From Lomentospora prolificans (taxonomy: Eukaryota; Ascomycota; Sordariomycetes; Microascales; Microascaceae): a DNA stretch of 64,000 bases. The position numbers were made by a program, and so were the translations under genes. Where the stretch lies: the NCBI GenBank assembly GCA_029532625.1, contig JARFXM010000003.1, positions 2,728,001 through 2,792,000 of the forward strand. The letters run 5' to 3'. Positions 1 to 12,142 of this stretch are shown in pieces (position 1 is the first letter of the stretch; each line of letters starts with the position of its first letter). Under the pieces are notes generated by a model that saw only the letters and a program-made list of their open reading frames with translations, was not told where the DNA came from and did no database searches.

Positions 1-975
1 CTTTCGGTTGATGGCCGGGGACCAACGGGGACGCGGAGGCTGCCAGGAAATCTCAAGAGCGCAGATGATTCAATCTCATGATGACTGATGTCAGCTGCAA
101 CATAGGACGAAGAGCAAGATTCGTGCCCGAGATGGATGGATTTGAAGGGAGTTAATTGTTCTCACTTACACCTGCCAGCGTCCATCAGCAGTTTGTGGAT
201 GAGTGCTTTATAAGAAGATGCGAGTTACCTGGCTCTTCAAATAGTCAAAAGAGTAAGGCAAGGATACAGAACTTCACCACTAACATCTCAGTGGTTTTCC
301 TCTCTTGCTTCCATGCCAGGCCATAAATCTAAGCAAGCTAATAATAGGCCATGTTTGTTCTAATGCTGGCTATACGTCGTAAGGTCGTTTAGATTCCTTT
401 GCTAGAGGTGCGAACTGCCAAACCAATATGTCCTTTTATCTCTTCTTGTTTTTTTTTTGCCCTTCTTCTTTCCTCTCCTTCCCTCTTGCCTTTTCTTTTT
501 GATTCTGGAGGAGGAAATCGGGGGAAGGAAAAATAATGATGCATCGGGTGTAGTGCTCTGCGTCTGCCCTGCCCCGCTGGAGAGAGCTGGCTCTTTGAAA
601 GTCAGGCCACCTTAATCGCCAGCCAGCAGTAGCGAGCGTAGCCAGCAAGCCATCATCATGTCCGCCAGCCTCCGCCAGCCTCACCAATTGATGACTTGTA
701 GCTGGCCAGGCATGCACTCTGCTATTAGGCGATGCTGGCCACGTTCTGAGTATTAACAAGTGATGTTTCACAACCGAGTGTAGCGTACGTGAAAAGAAAA
801 TACTAGATTCGATCTCCTCCCCTTATTTTGATATTCATAAAACCATCAAGCAAATGCGTCGCTATCTACATCCATCATTAAACTAGAAAAGTGGAAACAA
901 AAAGGGATTTGAGAAAAAGAAAAAAAAAAGAGAAAAGAGAAGAGAAGAAGCAGTGCGGAGGTACCCTGTCTTCTC
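1..975. other. Intergenic, dense in GCTGGC/GCCAGC words
   Basis: No convincing gene. This is the 3' flank of the GH3 gene. It contains pyrimidine-rich and A-rich tracts (about 450-500 and 900-950). Between 174 and 739 I count ten copies of the hexamer GCTGGC or its complement, described among the findings. Short open frames here have low-complexity translations and no recognisable domain. Confidence 0.6.
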
Positions 976-3793
976 TTACAAACCAGACCACCAAGTAGTC
1001 TCGCCCACGGTAATGGTTCCCTTGAGCGCCTGGCCCTCCTTAATCTCGCTGCTGTTGCTAGCAATGATCTCGTACTCGCCCTTCTCCGCGCACCACTTGT
1101 TCCTGGTCTCGTCAAAGTAGCTGACCGCGTATTTGGTCTCGATCTCCACCGTCACGCTCTTGCTCTCGCCCGCCTCGAGCTCTACCTTGCTGAAGCCCCT
1201 GAGCTCCTTGATGGGCCTGCTGACCTGCGCCGCCTGCTTGGGAGCGACGTAGACCTGGACGACCTCGGAGCCCTTGCGGGATCCCGTGTTCTTGACGGTG
1301 ACCTTGGCGGTGACCTTGCCGTCCTTCTCCTGGACGGACAAGTCGGAGAACTCAAACGAAGTGTAGCTCAAACCGTGACCGAAGGGGAAGAGAACCTCGC
1401 GCTTGGCGTACTCGTAGAACCTGTAACCAATATAGATATCCTCGCCGTAGAGGACCCGGCCGGCCTCCGTGCTGAAGTGGAGGAAGGCAGGGTTGTCCTG
1501 GACGGTCTTGGGGAAGGAGAGGGGAAGCTTGCCGGACGGGTTGGCGTCGCCAAAGACAATGTCGGCGATGCTGTTGCCAGTCTCGTTGCCGCCGTACCAC
1601 GCCTGGACGAGGCCGGGGACCTTGGAGATCCAGGGCATGGTGACCGGGGTACCGGACTGCACCACGACCACGGTGTTGGGGTTGGCGTCCGCAACCGTAG
1701 CGATAAGCTCGTCGAGGTGACCGGGGAGGTCCATGGCCTGGCGGTCGAAGCCCTCGGATTCCCAGTCGGCGTTGAGGCCCGTGCAGATGATGACTTGGTC
1801 GGCATCCTTGGCGAGAGCCGCGGCCTTCTCGATCTCCTTCTTGCCGTCAATGATGGGGCATCCACCGACACGCAGGACACCGTTATCGAAGAGGGCGCGG
1901 ACCTTGGAGAGCTCGGAAGTAGGCGTGGAGCCGAACTCGACCTTGACCTTGTAGTTCTCGCCCTTCTTGAGGTGGATGCGGCCCTTCTCCTCAATGGTGC
2001 CCTGCTCGAAGAAGTGGGTGCCCTGGGTCTGATTGATGCTGTTGTCGACGACGAGCTCGCCGTTGATATACAGGCGCGCGGTACCGCAGACGATCAAGCT
2101 GAACTCCCACTCGGCATCCTCCTCGGCCACGAACTCTCCATCAAAGTCGGCGTACCAGATGCCGGCCTTGATCTTGGGGTTGTAATAGTCGACGAATAGG
2201 AGCTCGGTCTTGGTGATGACGTACTCCTCCTGGACCTCGCGGCTGGAGACGGAGGGGGCCTCGAGGTAGACCTTCATGTTCATGCCGGGCTTACCGTCGG
2301 CGGTCTTGACGACCTCATCAAGAAGGGGAAGGAGCTTGTGCGAGTAGGCGCCGATGGTGTACTCGGGGGCGGTCTCGAGCTTGCTGCTGATACCGGCGAA
2401 CGGGGTAACGGTATAGTAGGGAGCTAGCGCCGCAGAGCCACCACCGTGGAAGGTGGCGACCTTGGCGTTAGGACCGATGACAACAGTCTAAATTTGGAAA
2501 AGAAATCTCATTGTTAGCCAGCAATTTGAGTCGGAAAAGTGGCCGGCGGTGGAAGCAAGGTGTCACATCTGCAAGGTAATATGCTACGGGGAAAGTCCAC
2601 CCCCCCCCTTCTGCCAAAAAAAGAAAAGAAAAAAGGAAAAAATAACAGAAAAGAAAAGCGTTGTGGCAACGAACGAACCTTCTTGTCCTTCTTCAAAGGC
2701 AGCACGTTGTTCTCGTTCTTCAGCAACACGATACCCTCGTTGCCAATTTTCCTGAGGAGCTCAGCGGTCTCAGGAGTATCACCGGTCAACTCGGGGGCGT
2801 TCTCGGGAACACCGGTGGCGGCACAAGCCTTGATGAGCTTGAGGACACCTCGCACACGCTCGTCGAGGATGTGCTCCCTAACCTTGTCGGTGGAGACGTT
2901 GAACTTGAGAGCGTCTCCTCGGAAGCGACTGGGGCCAGGCATCTCGATGTCGAGACCGGCGTGCATGGCGTCAGTGGTGCTGTAAGTACCATACCAATCG
3001 CTCATGATGGTGCCGTCCCATCCCCACTCCTTCCTCAACAGATCGTCGATAATCTTGGGGTTCTCGCTGCAGTACGTTCCGTTGACACCGTTGTAACCTG
3101 TCATGAAAGCTCCGGGGTTGGAGTCACGGACGCAGAGCTGGAAAGGGAGAGCGTAGATCTCGCGGAGAGCACGCTCGGTGACGATGACCTGGACGGCGTT
3201 TCGCTTGTGCTCATGGTCGTTGCAGACAAAGTGCTTGGCGGTGGCCTGGACGCCAGTGCTCTGGATACCCTTGATGAGGGCGGCCGAGGCAAGGCCGGAG
3301 AGCACAGGGTCCTCGGAGGGAGACTCGAAGCCGCGGCCGCCGAGGGGGCTGCGCTGCATGTTCATGGTGGGGCCGAGAATGACGTGGGCACCCTTGAGCT
3401 TGGCCTCCTCCCCCATCTTCTTACCGGCCTCCTCAAGAAGCTTGGTATTGAAGGTGGAACCAAGAGAGGTTCCGCAGGGGAAGCAAGCGGCGCGGATGCC
3501 GTTGAAGAACTTGGTGCCACGGACGCCATTGGGACCGTCGGTGAAGCGGAGAGCAGGAATGCCCTTCTCAGGGATGGACTTGGTGTGCCAGAAATCAGTA
3601 CCTAGAAGCTCGTTAGTTTTCGAAAGCTCAAATACAGCTACCGCATAGCCATTGGCCCCTTTACGAAACAGCACGAGGGCCAAGGCCAATTTGGCGAGAA
3701 AATTGAATGGAAAAATGACGTACCGGCAAGAAGGTCAACCTTCTCGGTGAGAGTCAACTTCTTCAGAGTCTCCTCAACATTAATGTCCGCCAT
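976..3793 (-). CDS. GH3 beta-glucosidase with PA14 insert (intracellular type)
   Basis: Predicted to hydrolyse terminal beta-linked glucose from cello-oligosaccharides or glucosides. Three exons: 3793-3724, 3601-2679 and 2487-976, closing in frame at 834 aa. Order: GH3 N-terminal barrel (about 20-300), GH3 C-terminal sandwich interrupted by a PA14 module (about 390-550; WYADFDGEF and LYINGEL are seen), then a fibronectin-III-like C-terminus ending near the LRGFSKVELEAGES motif. The nucleophile is Asp225 in TIMSDWYG; KHFVCNDHE and GPTMNMQRSPLGGRGFE are standard GH3 substrate-pocket blocks. The length fits fungal PA14-type GH3 enzymes. The N-terminus (MADINVEETLKKL) has no signal peptide, so a cytosolic enzyme acting on imported sugars is likely. 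Intron 2 (2678-2488) holds C- and A-rich tracts. Family assignment is firm; the exact substrate is inferred. Confidence 0.93.
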
Positions 3794-4387
3794 TGTGACA
3801 CCTTTTTTTTTATTATTACTTTTTTTAATGGGCGAATAGATAGGGAGGGCGGTTTCTCTCAAGTTTGATCTGTGTCAGGGATCTAGCCGGCCCTTGGCAA
3901 AAACAAGAGCAAGCGAACGAGAATCTAGGGTATACAAGAGGGCGAGGGAGGGATGGCTTAGGTTACGGGAAGAGGTCGGTAGGAGATGTCAACCAACACA
4001 AGACGAACGGCTTGAGCCTTTTATATCCAAGACATCCATGGATCAGACAGCACACGACTACACAAAACCGGGCCACACATTTCGACCCATCAACGGCCAG
4101 CGGAGTCGACGGATATTCGCCTGGCTGTACCCGCATCCGCATGTCACTTCAACAGAGCCTATCATGGGGAACCTTGCTAGTCGGCAATACATTGGAAAAT
4201 AGATGGGGTGACCAACAAAGTGAAGAAGAGGAGCAGATGGCAGGGTTTTCCAAACAAACAAGGAGCAGGAGAAGGAGCTTCCGCCCCTCTTCGACCTTAG
4301 CATGCTGGCCCTCCTTCGACCACCGCCGTAGGGTGGGCATTACGGGGTCCTAAAAGGTTAAAATGGAAAAGCTGGCAGGACTTCTTT

Positions 4388-4418
<31 letters not shown>

Positions 4419-7400
4419 GGGGGGGGGCCATGGTATCACCGGGCTCGGGTTCCTAGGGTGCATCGGGGAGACCTTGGCCCTTGGACGCCTACACTAGACC
4501 CTCAATGCCCCTCCTTTTGCATGGCGCATTGCGTATGGAGCCGTACTAGGAGATGGAGAAGGGGAACACAGAGCAAATGGGCATGGACTCGACCATGCTA
4601 GGGCGAGCCAAGGATCTGGAAAAAGCTCGGATGCCGCAAACTCGCCCCGACTAGCCGATGGGATCGCCATGGTCGCCTGCAGACAAGGTGGTAATGTGTG
4701 GGGGAGGGGCAGTAATAGAATTGCTTGCTGGGGTGCGGAGGTGATGGTCTTGGTGTTGTGGTGGCTTGGTTGAGCTGATATTGGGTCCAAGCTCCCATGA
4801 TAGTGGCCAGGTAGGCCGATGATTTCGCGGAAATCGACCATAGTTTCACCGACATTGTGGTCGGGACTGCAGAGGATTGCTGGAAAGGTCAGGCCAGCCC
4901 CGCTAAGCGGCGGTCTAACGCTGGCAGGCATTCCACGCCGGGCTAGAAGCCTGGGATTCCGCGAAAGCCAGCCACGAGCACAAACTCGGCCCCGTAGCCA
5001 GCTGGCCCATCTATGGGTCAATGCTTCCCCGGAGTTTTTCCTGCGGGGAGTTTCGGGGGCCCTGGGGGTCAACTATTGTCACTCGCTGGCTGGACCCCTG
5101 GCAGGCCTGGACCGAGAGAGAAAAAAGTGTCCAGTTTCCCCGAGAATTTGCCGTCAACGTCTCCGCCACGGCCCACTACGACCATCATGACCCACTAGAC
5201 CGCTATCGCCACCGAGGAGGAAGGAGGAGAAGTCGGAAATTAAGAGAAAGTGACTCGCATCTCGCACCCGGTCCAATGACCTTCCCTCAGTCCGGACCCC
5301 GAGCTCCGCGAGGAGAGAGAAGCGCACGCCTGCCTCGCAAGGAGCTCGCCCTATGTGGATTACAAGTTGTGGCTGGGCCGGCATTTAAAGGTCCAAGGGT
5401 TGGGATGAACTCACTGCGCGGCCAGCACGCCCGCAATTCGCCAGCTCCATACTAATAGCGTGCTTCTCCACATTATGAAGGCCCCCTACTGTAGCTCGGG
5501 GAGCGAGGTTATCTAGCCTCGTTCGTTTTACCCGACATTGTGCCGCATCATCGTATCAAAGGAGGCGCCGGGAGAACGTCGTCACTGTCCGACACCTCAC
5601 GCTGCATCCTCTGCATCCTCGCATCCACGGGCGGACTACTCCAACAACCCCTCCCCTCTTTGAAAAGTAAGTAAAGAAAAGAAGAAGCCTGTGCTCATCT
5701 GATGCCGCCAAGATCTCTCTGCCCTCTAGCCGCGTCTTGCTTTACTCTTTATTGCTAGGGTAGTTAGATTCCATGACATAATCCTAGACCGTCCCATCGC
5801 GAAGCCAGCGGAGTGTGATGGTCTGTGGAGCCAATACTGGCCTTCAAACCTGCTTCGCACCTATCTCTCCCTCCACCCCTAACCGATCAATTTTGACACA
5901 GATAGATCGGTGTAATGATGATCTGCTCACCGACAAGTAGTAGAACCTACCTACTGCGCGCGAGGCTATCGTCATGCGGCGAGAATACCTTCCGAGATGA
6001 TTCCCCTTTCGGAGAGCCGCTTTCTATTCTGGGATGGCCCTTGAATACATGAATCAATTCCACTAAGGCAGGCAGCTGAGAGCTCCAATGTACAAGTTGA
6101 TCGAGCCTCCCCTCCGAAAAGAGATGGAACCGCGATAAAGTAAGAAAAAGGGTGGCGGTTCGATCTTCAACCCAATGGTTGATGCCGTTGATGTATAAGT
6201 CGTCTCTCTGGCTGAGACACCCAACCTGTATTACCACCAGCCCGTCTTAATTTTGCTCTTCAAGTTCCCGGTCCCATCTGCCCGTTTGGCCACCTGCATA
6301 CCGCTCAGGTGCTCGGTGCTCGTGCTTGTCGCACCAGCTGCAAAAATGCTTTTTTTTTCTTTTTTCTCTCTTTTTTTTTTTTTAGTCGTGCCCTGTGGTC
6401 ATCTTTCTCACGACTAGCCTCAAGTATCTGACACTCCTACTAAATGCCTGCCTGCATATGCAGTACTTGTACAACGAAACGAAATTGATCCTAGCACTGT
6501 GTGCTTCAAACTGCCAAATCGGGTCTCATTGATCATTCCCCTGCTCGCGACCCGCGAACTCGCCCCGTGGCTCGGGTCTCGTCCTAATAACCAGTATTCC
6601 ATTCTCTCAGCCCAGCTCTCCCCAGTACCCTAATATCTGCCCAGTGCTCTCTCGGGAAGCTGGCCCACAAGTGCTCCTTCACCTCGCCAGCCAGCAGCCG
6701 GAGTGCCCCATTCTTCACTGGGCCCCCGCTTTCCCAATCACCACCAACACCCCCCATTTCAGGACCCCCGTCTCCCATCATCTGAGTGGATGTCGACTTG
6801 ACAGCCAGCTCCTCGTAAACCTCCACCACATTCCTCCACTGGCCTGTGCGGCTGCCAATAATATATATCTAGGAGATCGGCCGAGTTCGAAAAATTGTGG
6901 TGGCGTCAAGCCACCTTGAGAGCCCTTTCCACATCAAATGATCTCGTCACGGAACGCACGACACGTATCAAACAAGGGCTCTCTTGTTCTTGAGGCACCG
7001 CGATAGCTGAGATGTCCGATATCAATATCATTGACCTGGGGGAGGGGCGGTGTAGAGAGGCGTACGTCCGAGCTTCCCTGGGATGAGCTGCGTCTTCAGG
7101 CCTTGTGTCTGTCGCAAGCATGGACGACTTAATGGCAGGATGGAGGGTGACTGCTTATGGCGCAATTAACACACGAAGAAATAGCGGACAGGCCATCCAT
7201 TGTTGTTGGTATCGGTTAGCTGCACAATCTAGGCTTTTCTGAATGTACGTGGTATAATCTGATATACATTGCTAAAGAAGAAAGGAAATTGAATACAGTA
7301 CACACTGGCGAGCGGTGTCGTCAGCAGTCGTACCTCATATCTTCATACACGCTTGCTAGGCGTTTATTATTAGAGTCCAAATCTCCGTATCTCCAAGTCA

Positions 7401-7843
7401 TAGTCCATACTCCCTCGTGCGTTCATGCTTCCCCAGTTTGGTAGCCTCGTCTTCCCGTATACGAGGAAAATGAAAAGAGAACTCCATACGCCCCATCGCC
7501 ATCGGTTGTTCTAGTTCTAGGTGGGGAAAGCTATCGTCGTTGATCGTTAGCGTTGCCGTTGAACCTTGACGCTGTTCGAGACAGGGGGATCATCCTACCA
7601 TCTTCTGCATCTCACTCTCCACCGCATGCCGGCCACGTCCCGGCACGGCGGTCAACGTGCCAACAGGAGTGGTGCGGACCATGTTCCTGTGATATCCATC
7701 CACTGTAGTTGCTGTCGTGCATGTGTAATGCGCGGAAGCTGTGGGGTTCCCCCTGTGATGGATCCTGTATGGGCCGCTGGGACCTGGATGGCACGTTGGA
7801 AGACCGTGTGAGAGCGGCATTCGGGAAGAATGCCTAGCTATTG
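3794..7843. other. Gene-free stretch, about 4 kb
   Basis: Upstream region of the GH3 gene and downstream region of the bZIP gene. Only short overlapping open frames with no recognisable domain are present. Contents include a T29-G9 homopolymer junction (4390-4427), T-rich tracts near 6349-6383 and many scattered GCTGGC/GCCAGC words (for example near 4970-5000 and 6655-6700). I see no transposon ends or long repeats by eye. Confidence 0.5.
4390..4427. repeat. T29-G9 homopolymer junction
   Basis: An uninterrupted run of 29 T is followed directly by nine G. Comparable long A or T runs lie at 11759-11777 (A19), 36690-36709 (T20, inside an intron), 37592-37610 (A19) and 43064-43092 (A29, followed after six bases by G6). 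Such runs are prone to slippage and to base-calling error, so exact lengths should not be trusted. Confidence 0.8.
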
Positions 7844-8940
7844 TCACTCGTTACAGGGGCAGCTGCATTGGCGCCGTGTACCGCTGGTGACAACGTGGTC
7901 GGGGTTATTGGCGGACCACGATGTTGAGGGTCCATTGGAAACCTGCGCAGCCGGGAACCCGAGCATGGCCGAAGGTTCGTAATCCGGATCGATCCGGTTA
8001 AAGTTTCCTACTACGCCTCCGGGGCCATCGTTCACTACCGCAACTGCACCTCGAACGCTCGAAGCTATCGATGAAGGCGCAGTCTCATCAGACGCTGCTG
8101 TACTACTGTGATGGCTTTCTGCAAGGCTGACTGATAGAGAAAAAGACCACGAATTCAGCCCGCTTCGCCTAGCTAGCTCAACTGCCTTGTCGGCTGCTTT
8201 CGCAACTAAATCAACTGGTTAGCTCATGAGCCGTGCTGGTTTGGGAACTGGCATCTTTTACTTCGAGCACCTGTTGTGCATGGTTCTCCATTGCTTAACC
8301 TGGCGAGTTCCTCCTCTAGACACTGAACTCTTTTGGAAAGAGTCACGATCATGTCGTCCTTTTGCGCCAAAACGTTCTGGTAGTCTTCCATTCGCCGCTT
8401 TGTCCTCTCTCTGATGGCTCTTTGGTTGCGGCGATCGTTGCTCCTCTTGCGTTCAAGTTGCGCGGGTGTTAATGATGAGACCGTTCTCGAGCCTGTGAAG
8501 GCGTTAGAGTGTTTTTGCCCGTCTCTGCCCCATGAGAACAGCGCTGGCATAAGGGAAATCTTGTTGAAAGAAAGAAAAAGGAAAAGGAAAGAGGGAAAAC
8601 GAAAACTACACAGGAAACTCGTACCCTTGCGTTTCCGTGACTTTGAGGGGATGCCGTCAGGCTCTGCGGCTGGACTGGCGTGAGACTCGCTCGGAGAAAC
8701 GATGGTAGACTCGAGGCCCATCTTCATGTTGCAGTCGTGGGGGAGGTGATGAATGCTGTCTGTTCGGGGCATGTGCATCTGTTGCCTCGCCGCAAGCTCA
8801 TCGCCGCCATTTCCAAAAAAGCTGCCCATCGAGAAACTTGCGATATCCCAGGGTAAGCCGTTGTGGGCTTCTATAGAGGGCGTTTGAAGCAGTGGCGGCC
8901 CGGAATGCTCAGACCAGCCTGCACCGAGGGGTGCTGCCAT
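7844..8940 (-). CDS. bZIP transcription factor
   Basis: DNA-binding regulator of unknown target. Proposed exons 8940-8625, 8492-8271 and 8130-7844 give 274 aa. The basic region is at about residues 120-140 (RRNQRAIRERTKRR, the variant with Glu in place of the usual Ser/Cys before Arg that is common in fungal bZIPs). It is followed by a leucine-zipper heptad series through VLAQKDD, MIVTLSK and RVQCLEE. The rest is Ser/Pro-rich and looks disordered. The start at 8940 was chosen for its ATGGC context; an in-frame ATG at 9030 would add 30 residues. The second intron could instead use a donor nine bases further downstream (last exon base 8262). Exon 1 and the zipper are well supported; the C-terminal exon rests on frame and acceptor only. 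I do not recognise the specific orthologue. Confidence 0.75.
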
Positions 8941-9030
8941 AACGGTTGAGGTTGGTGATCGGGAGGCTTTGACTTTGGCATAGATAGTGGGAGGGATTAC
9001 TGATGTTTGTGAGGGCATCTGGTCTATCAT

Positions 9031-12000
9031 CCTTAAACCACGCGTTGACAGCAACGTGTCTGGCGGGCTTGAGGTAGAGGTGAAAACAAGAGTGAGTCGC
9101 CTGGAAGGGCGTTGCCGAAGCTGCAAGCGTGGTGTATTGCCTTGACAGTTCCGAATACACAGACGACAGCTCAAAGGTGTAAAGAAAGAAGTGGGAGGAT
9201 GGTACCCAGAGGGATCATAAACCTAATAATACATGGTTGGACGGTGTTTTTAACACTAACCCCGGTTCGCAGCATGATGCTGCTGTAGGTGCTGAGGACA
9301 ATATAAGGAAAAAAAGCATTAATAGTGTGGTTGACCTAAGGCACTTTGCACTCCCGACCTTTCTGGGAGACGGGAGGGGGTGGGAAGTCAGAAAAGGCTG
9401 CTATGAGCAGCGCGTTAGATTGTATTTCCTTCACGCCGGAGTCCTATCAACACCCCCGTGGGGACGTGGTGGCTAAGTGTAGCTTTTCGAGAGATAAGGA
9501 TTGGGAGTTACAGAGCCCTCAAAGAGGATTAATGATGGCCCTCCTCTGGCCATGCAGTGTAGGAGATGATCCATTGATGGATCAATTGGGTTCCTCTGAG
9601 CCACTCACTACAGAATACGACCTGACCCAAGGCGATGCCTGCCGTGCGAAGGTTGGTTGGCGGCCACACCACGATTGGGAATACACCAATCTCTGACAAT
9701 AGATCAGGATTCTGGCTGGTCTGAAGTTGGGAAAGAGGCTGGACAAGGATAAATTAAGCAAGTGGTTGGAGCGGTTTCTCGCCATCGTGCGTGTCCGAGT
9801 GGGCCAACAAGCTCGAGAGAGTTTCATGGGGAGGAGGAATAGTCAAGAGGATGCGCAGTCACCACTAGCGCCCCAGTGGAGACTCGTATCGTGCGTACAG
9901 CTTGCTCTGCGGCGAACGCGATGTCCTCAAGGGCTAGCAAGCCCACCAGTTTGCAGAGTGGGTGTTGTTTGAGTTAGGGATCCTATATTAGTCCCCTGTA
10001 CGCGGTGATGTGAGGCGACAAAGAGTAAACGTAACAACTGATCAATGCACTGCCAGGTATCTGCTCCAGAAAACAACAAGTATTACATGGGTTAGCTTTC
10101 ACAAACTGGCTCTTCTAAGATATATCGATAGGTAACTACTCCATTAAAGACTAATGTCCCTCTCATATATAGACAGTAGCAAAGCTAACATGGGAAAGAC
10201 AGCAAAGGAGGGAAGGACTTGTAGTGAAAACATGATGAGTAGTAGGGAGTAAGCTCTGAACCCCAGCAAGGCATTGGAAGAAAGCTTGCTTCAGGCAATG
10301 GCCGCGCATGAAGGTTTTTCTTGCTATTCCTTCACAGATTTTATTGATGGCCAGGCCCAACTCCTAAAAACATTGGTACTAGTCTGCTAGAACTCGCTGC
10401 CAGAATGCTGAGAGAATCTGAAGCTGGCAAAGAGAAGAGTGACCCCTGTCAACAGATTAAGAATAGATAGGTTGGGACACTGGCAAGCTGGGGGGCACTT
10501 GCATGTTGGCGTCAAAGATGGCGTTCTGCAAAGTAACAGGATGAAAGGAGGATCCTCCCGAGAACAGCGCACCGGCTGGTCATATTGATATGACTACCAC
10601 TGACTTCAAGGTCTATTCCCAGGTGTGTGTCAATACCATGATGTATACGCTTGAATCGATGAAACGGCGGGGAGGCGGCTTTAGTGTGCACTAATGCTGC
10701 ACAGCCAATACAACTCCCGAAGGCCAGCTATGCAAAGGAGTTTTTGTAGATCAATATGGCTAGACCCTTCACCCTGCTATGGGCCAGTACAATAGTAGGA
10801 TGAATTGCTTCTTTCTCGTCTTATACAGATTGCTTCTTCGGTCTTGGCGGCCATGCCCGTCTGCACCATGCAAGCGGGAACATTCGCGATAGAATGAGGC
10901 CACTCATTAGCCCGGTCACATCCGCTACTTCGTAGCTTCGGCACACGGTAAGGCGGGCTAGAAAAAAGTAAGGAAAAACACGTCGCAAGACCGTGCAATC
11001 GGACTATGAACGGGGCCGCCGTCTCTGGCTAGGCGAAAGCCCTTTTCCACTCCACAGACACAGGGACATCAAGCAGGGAGACAAATTGGGATATCCAAAC
11101 GACAAGTGTAGAAGCTTGCGCGTTAGTTGAGGGTCACGAATCTGAGCGCCGAGGAGAGCAGCCAGCTCTAGCTGGCATCACTCGTCCGGACGAGGTGAAG
11201 GAAGAAAATTTCTGACCTGGAGGGCTCGGAGGAGAATGCGGGGTCTGGCTGTGGAGGAGAAAAACAATGCTCAAAAGCAGAGTCTCTAGACGTCCTATGA
11301 GCGCTGGCCAGTCGCCTCCCATCTGGCGGTGAACGATGAGACAAGAGCAAGGAATGTAGCCGCCCCTCTGACCTAGTCTATCCATCCTAGGGTGTCCCTA
11401 ATTCGCATTTCTCACAGGTTAGAGCCATGCCCCTCACCATCGTGGGTTGATGGCGAGGCTTGCCGAACGAGTCCCTCATGTGGGCTACTACCGACTCTGC
11501 CGGCATCCGCCTTCGTTATCCTGTGATGGGAGGAGTCGATCGAGAACGCTTGGGTTGGCTACTCGGTTGGACGTTGCATTAACAGCCGCGCTTGGTGAGA
11601 TGGATTACACAATCGAAGAATTGTGACGATCAGGAGATATAATAAACCCCTGCTCCTGCAGGCACAGGCTGTACACTCTACGGAGTAGCACGCAATGTAA
11701 GTTGACTAATTTTAGCTGTGCTTGCTTCTTCATTTGGTCTGGCTTGGGGCTGAATGATAAAAAAAAAAAAAAAAAAACACCGAGCTAACACTGATGATGC
11801 TCATGGTAGATACGTCGCTAGGAGGTGAGCTTACATTAGCGGAGTTGGTAGGTTCACAAAGCCGCAGCGGCTTCAGCTTTATGCATGTCTGTTCTTCTAC
11901 CTGAGGCTTGCCGCCTTAGACCTACGTTCAGCCAACATGGTCTGTGCCAGAACAAGAGCCCAAGTGATCCCTCTGTTCAAGATTCGATGAGAGCGGAGCG

Positions 12001-12142
12001 TAAATCTCGCCATTTGTGTTGAATTTCTGCAATTAAACATCCGAGTGTGGAGATATGATGTGGGACCCCCGGACCTCTCGCAGTCTTTTTCCAAATTCCC
12101 CTTAAGATTACACTTCCTGCGGGGTCAAGAGTATGCCGTGGA
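9031..12142. other. Gene-free stretch upstream of the bZIP gene
   Basis: About 3.1 kb between the bZIP 5' end and the pseudouridine synthase 3' end. No open frame here has a recognisable domain or a credible exon chain. It includes an A19 run (11759-11777) and more GCTGGC/GCCAGC words (for example around 11160-11180 and 11305). Part may be the bZIP 5' leader. Confidence 0.5.

Noticed and set aside
1375..3605. Long plus-strand open frames (274 and 314 codons) opposite the GH3 gene
   Set aside because: They are antisense shadows of GC-rich GH3 exons; the minus strand carries conserved GH3 and PA14 motifs and closes as a spliced gene.
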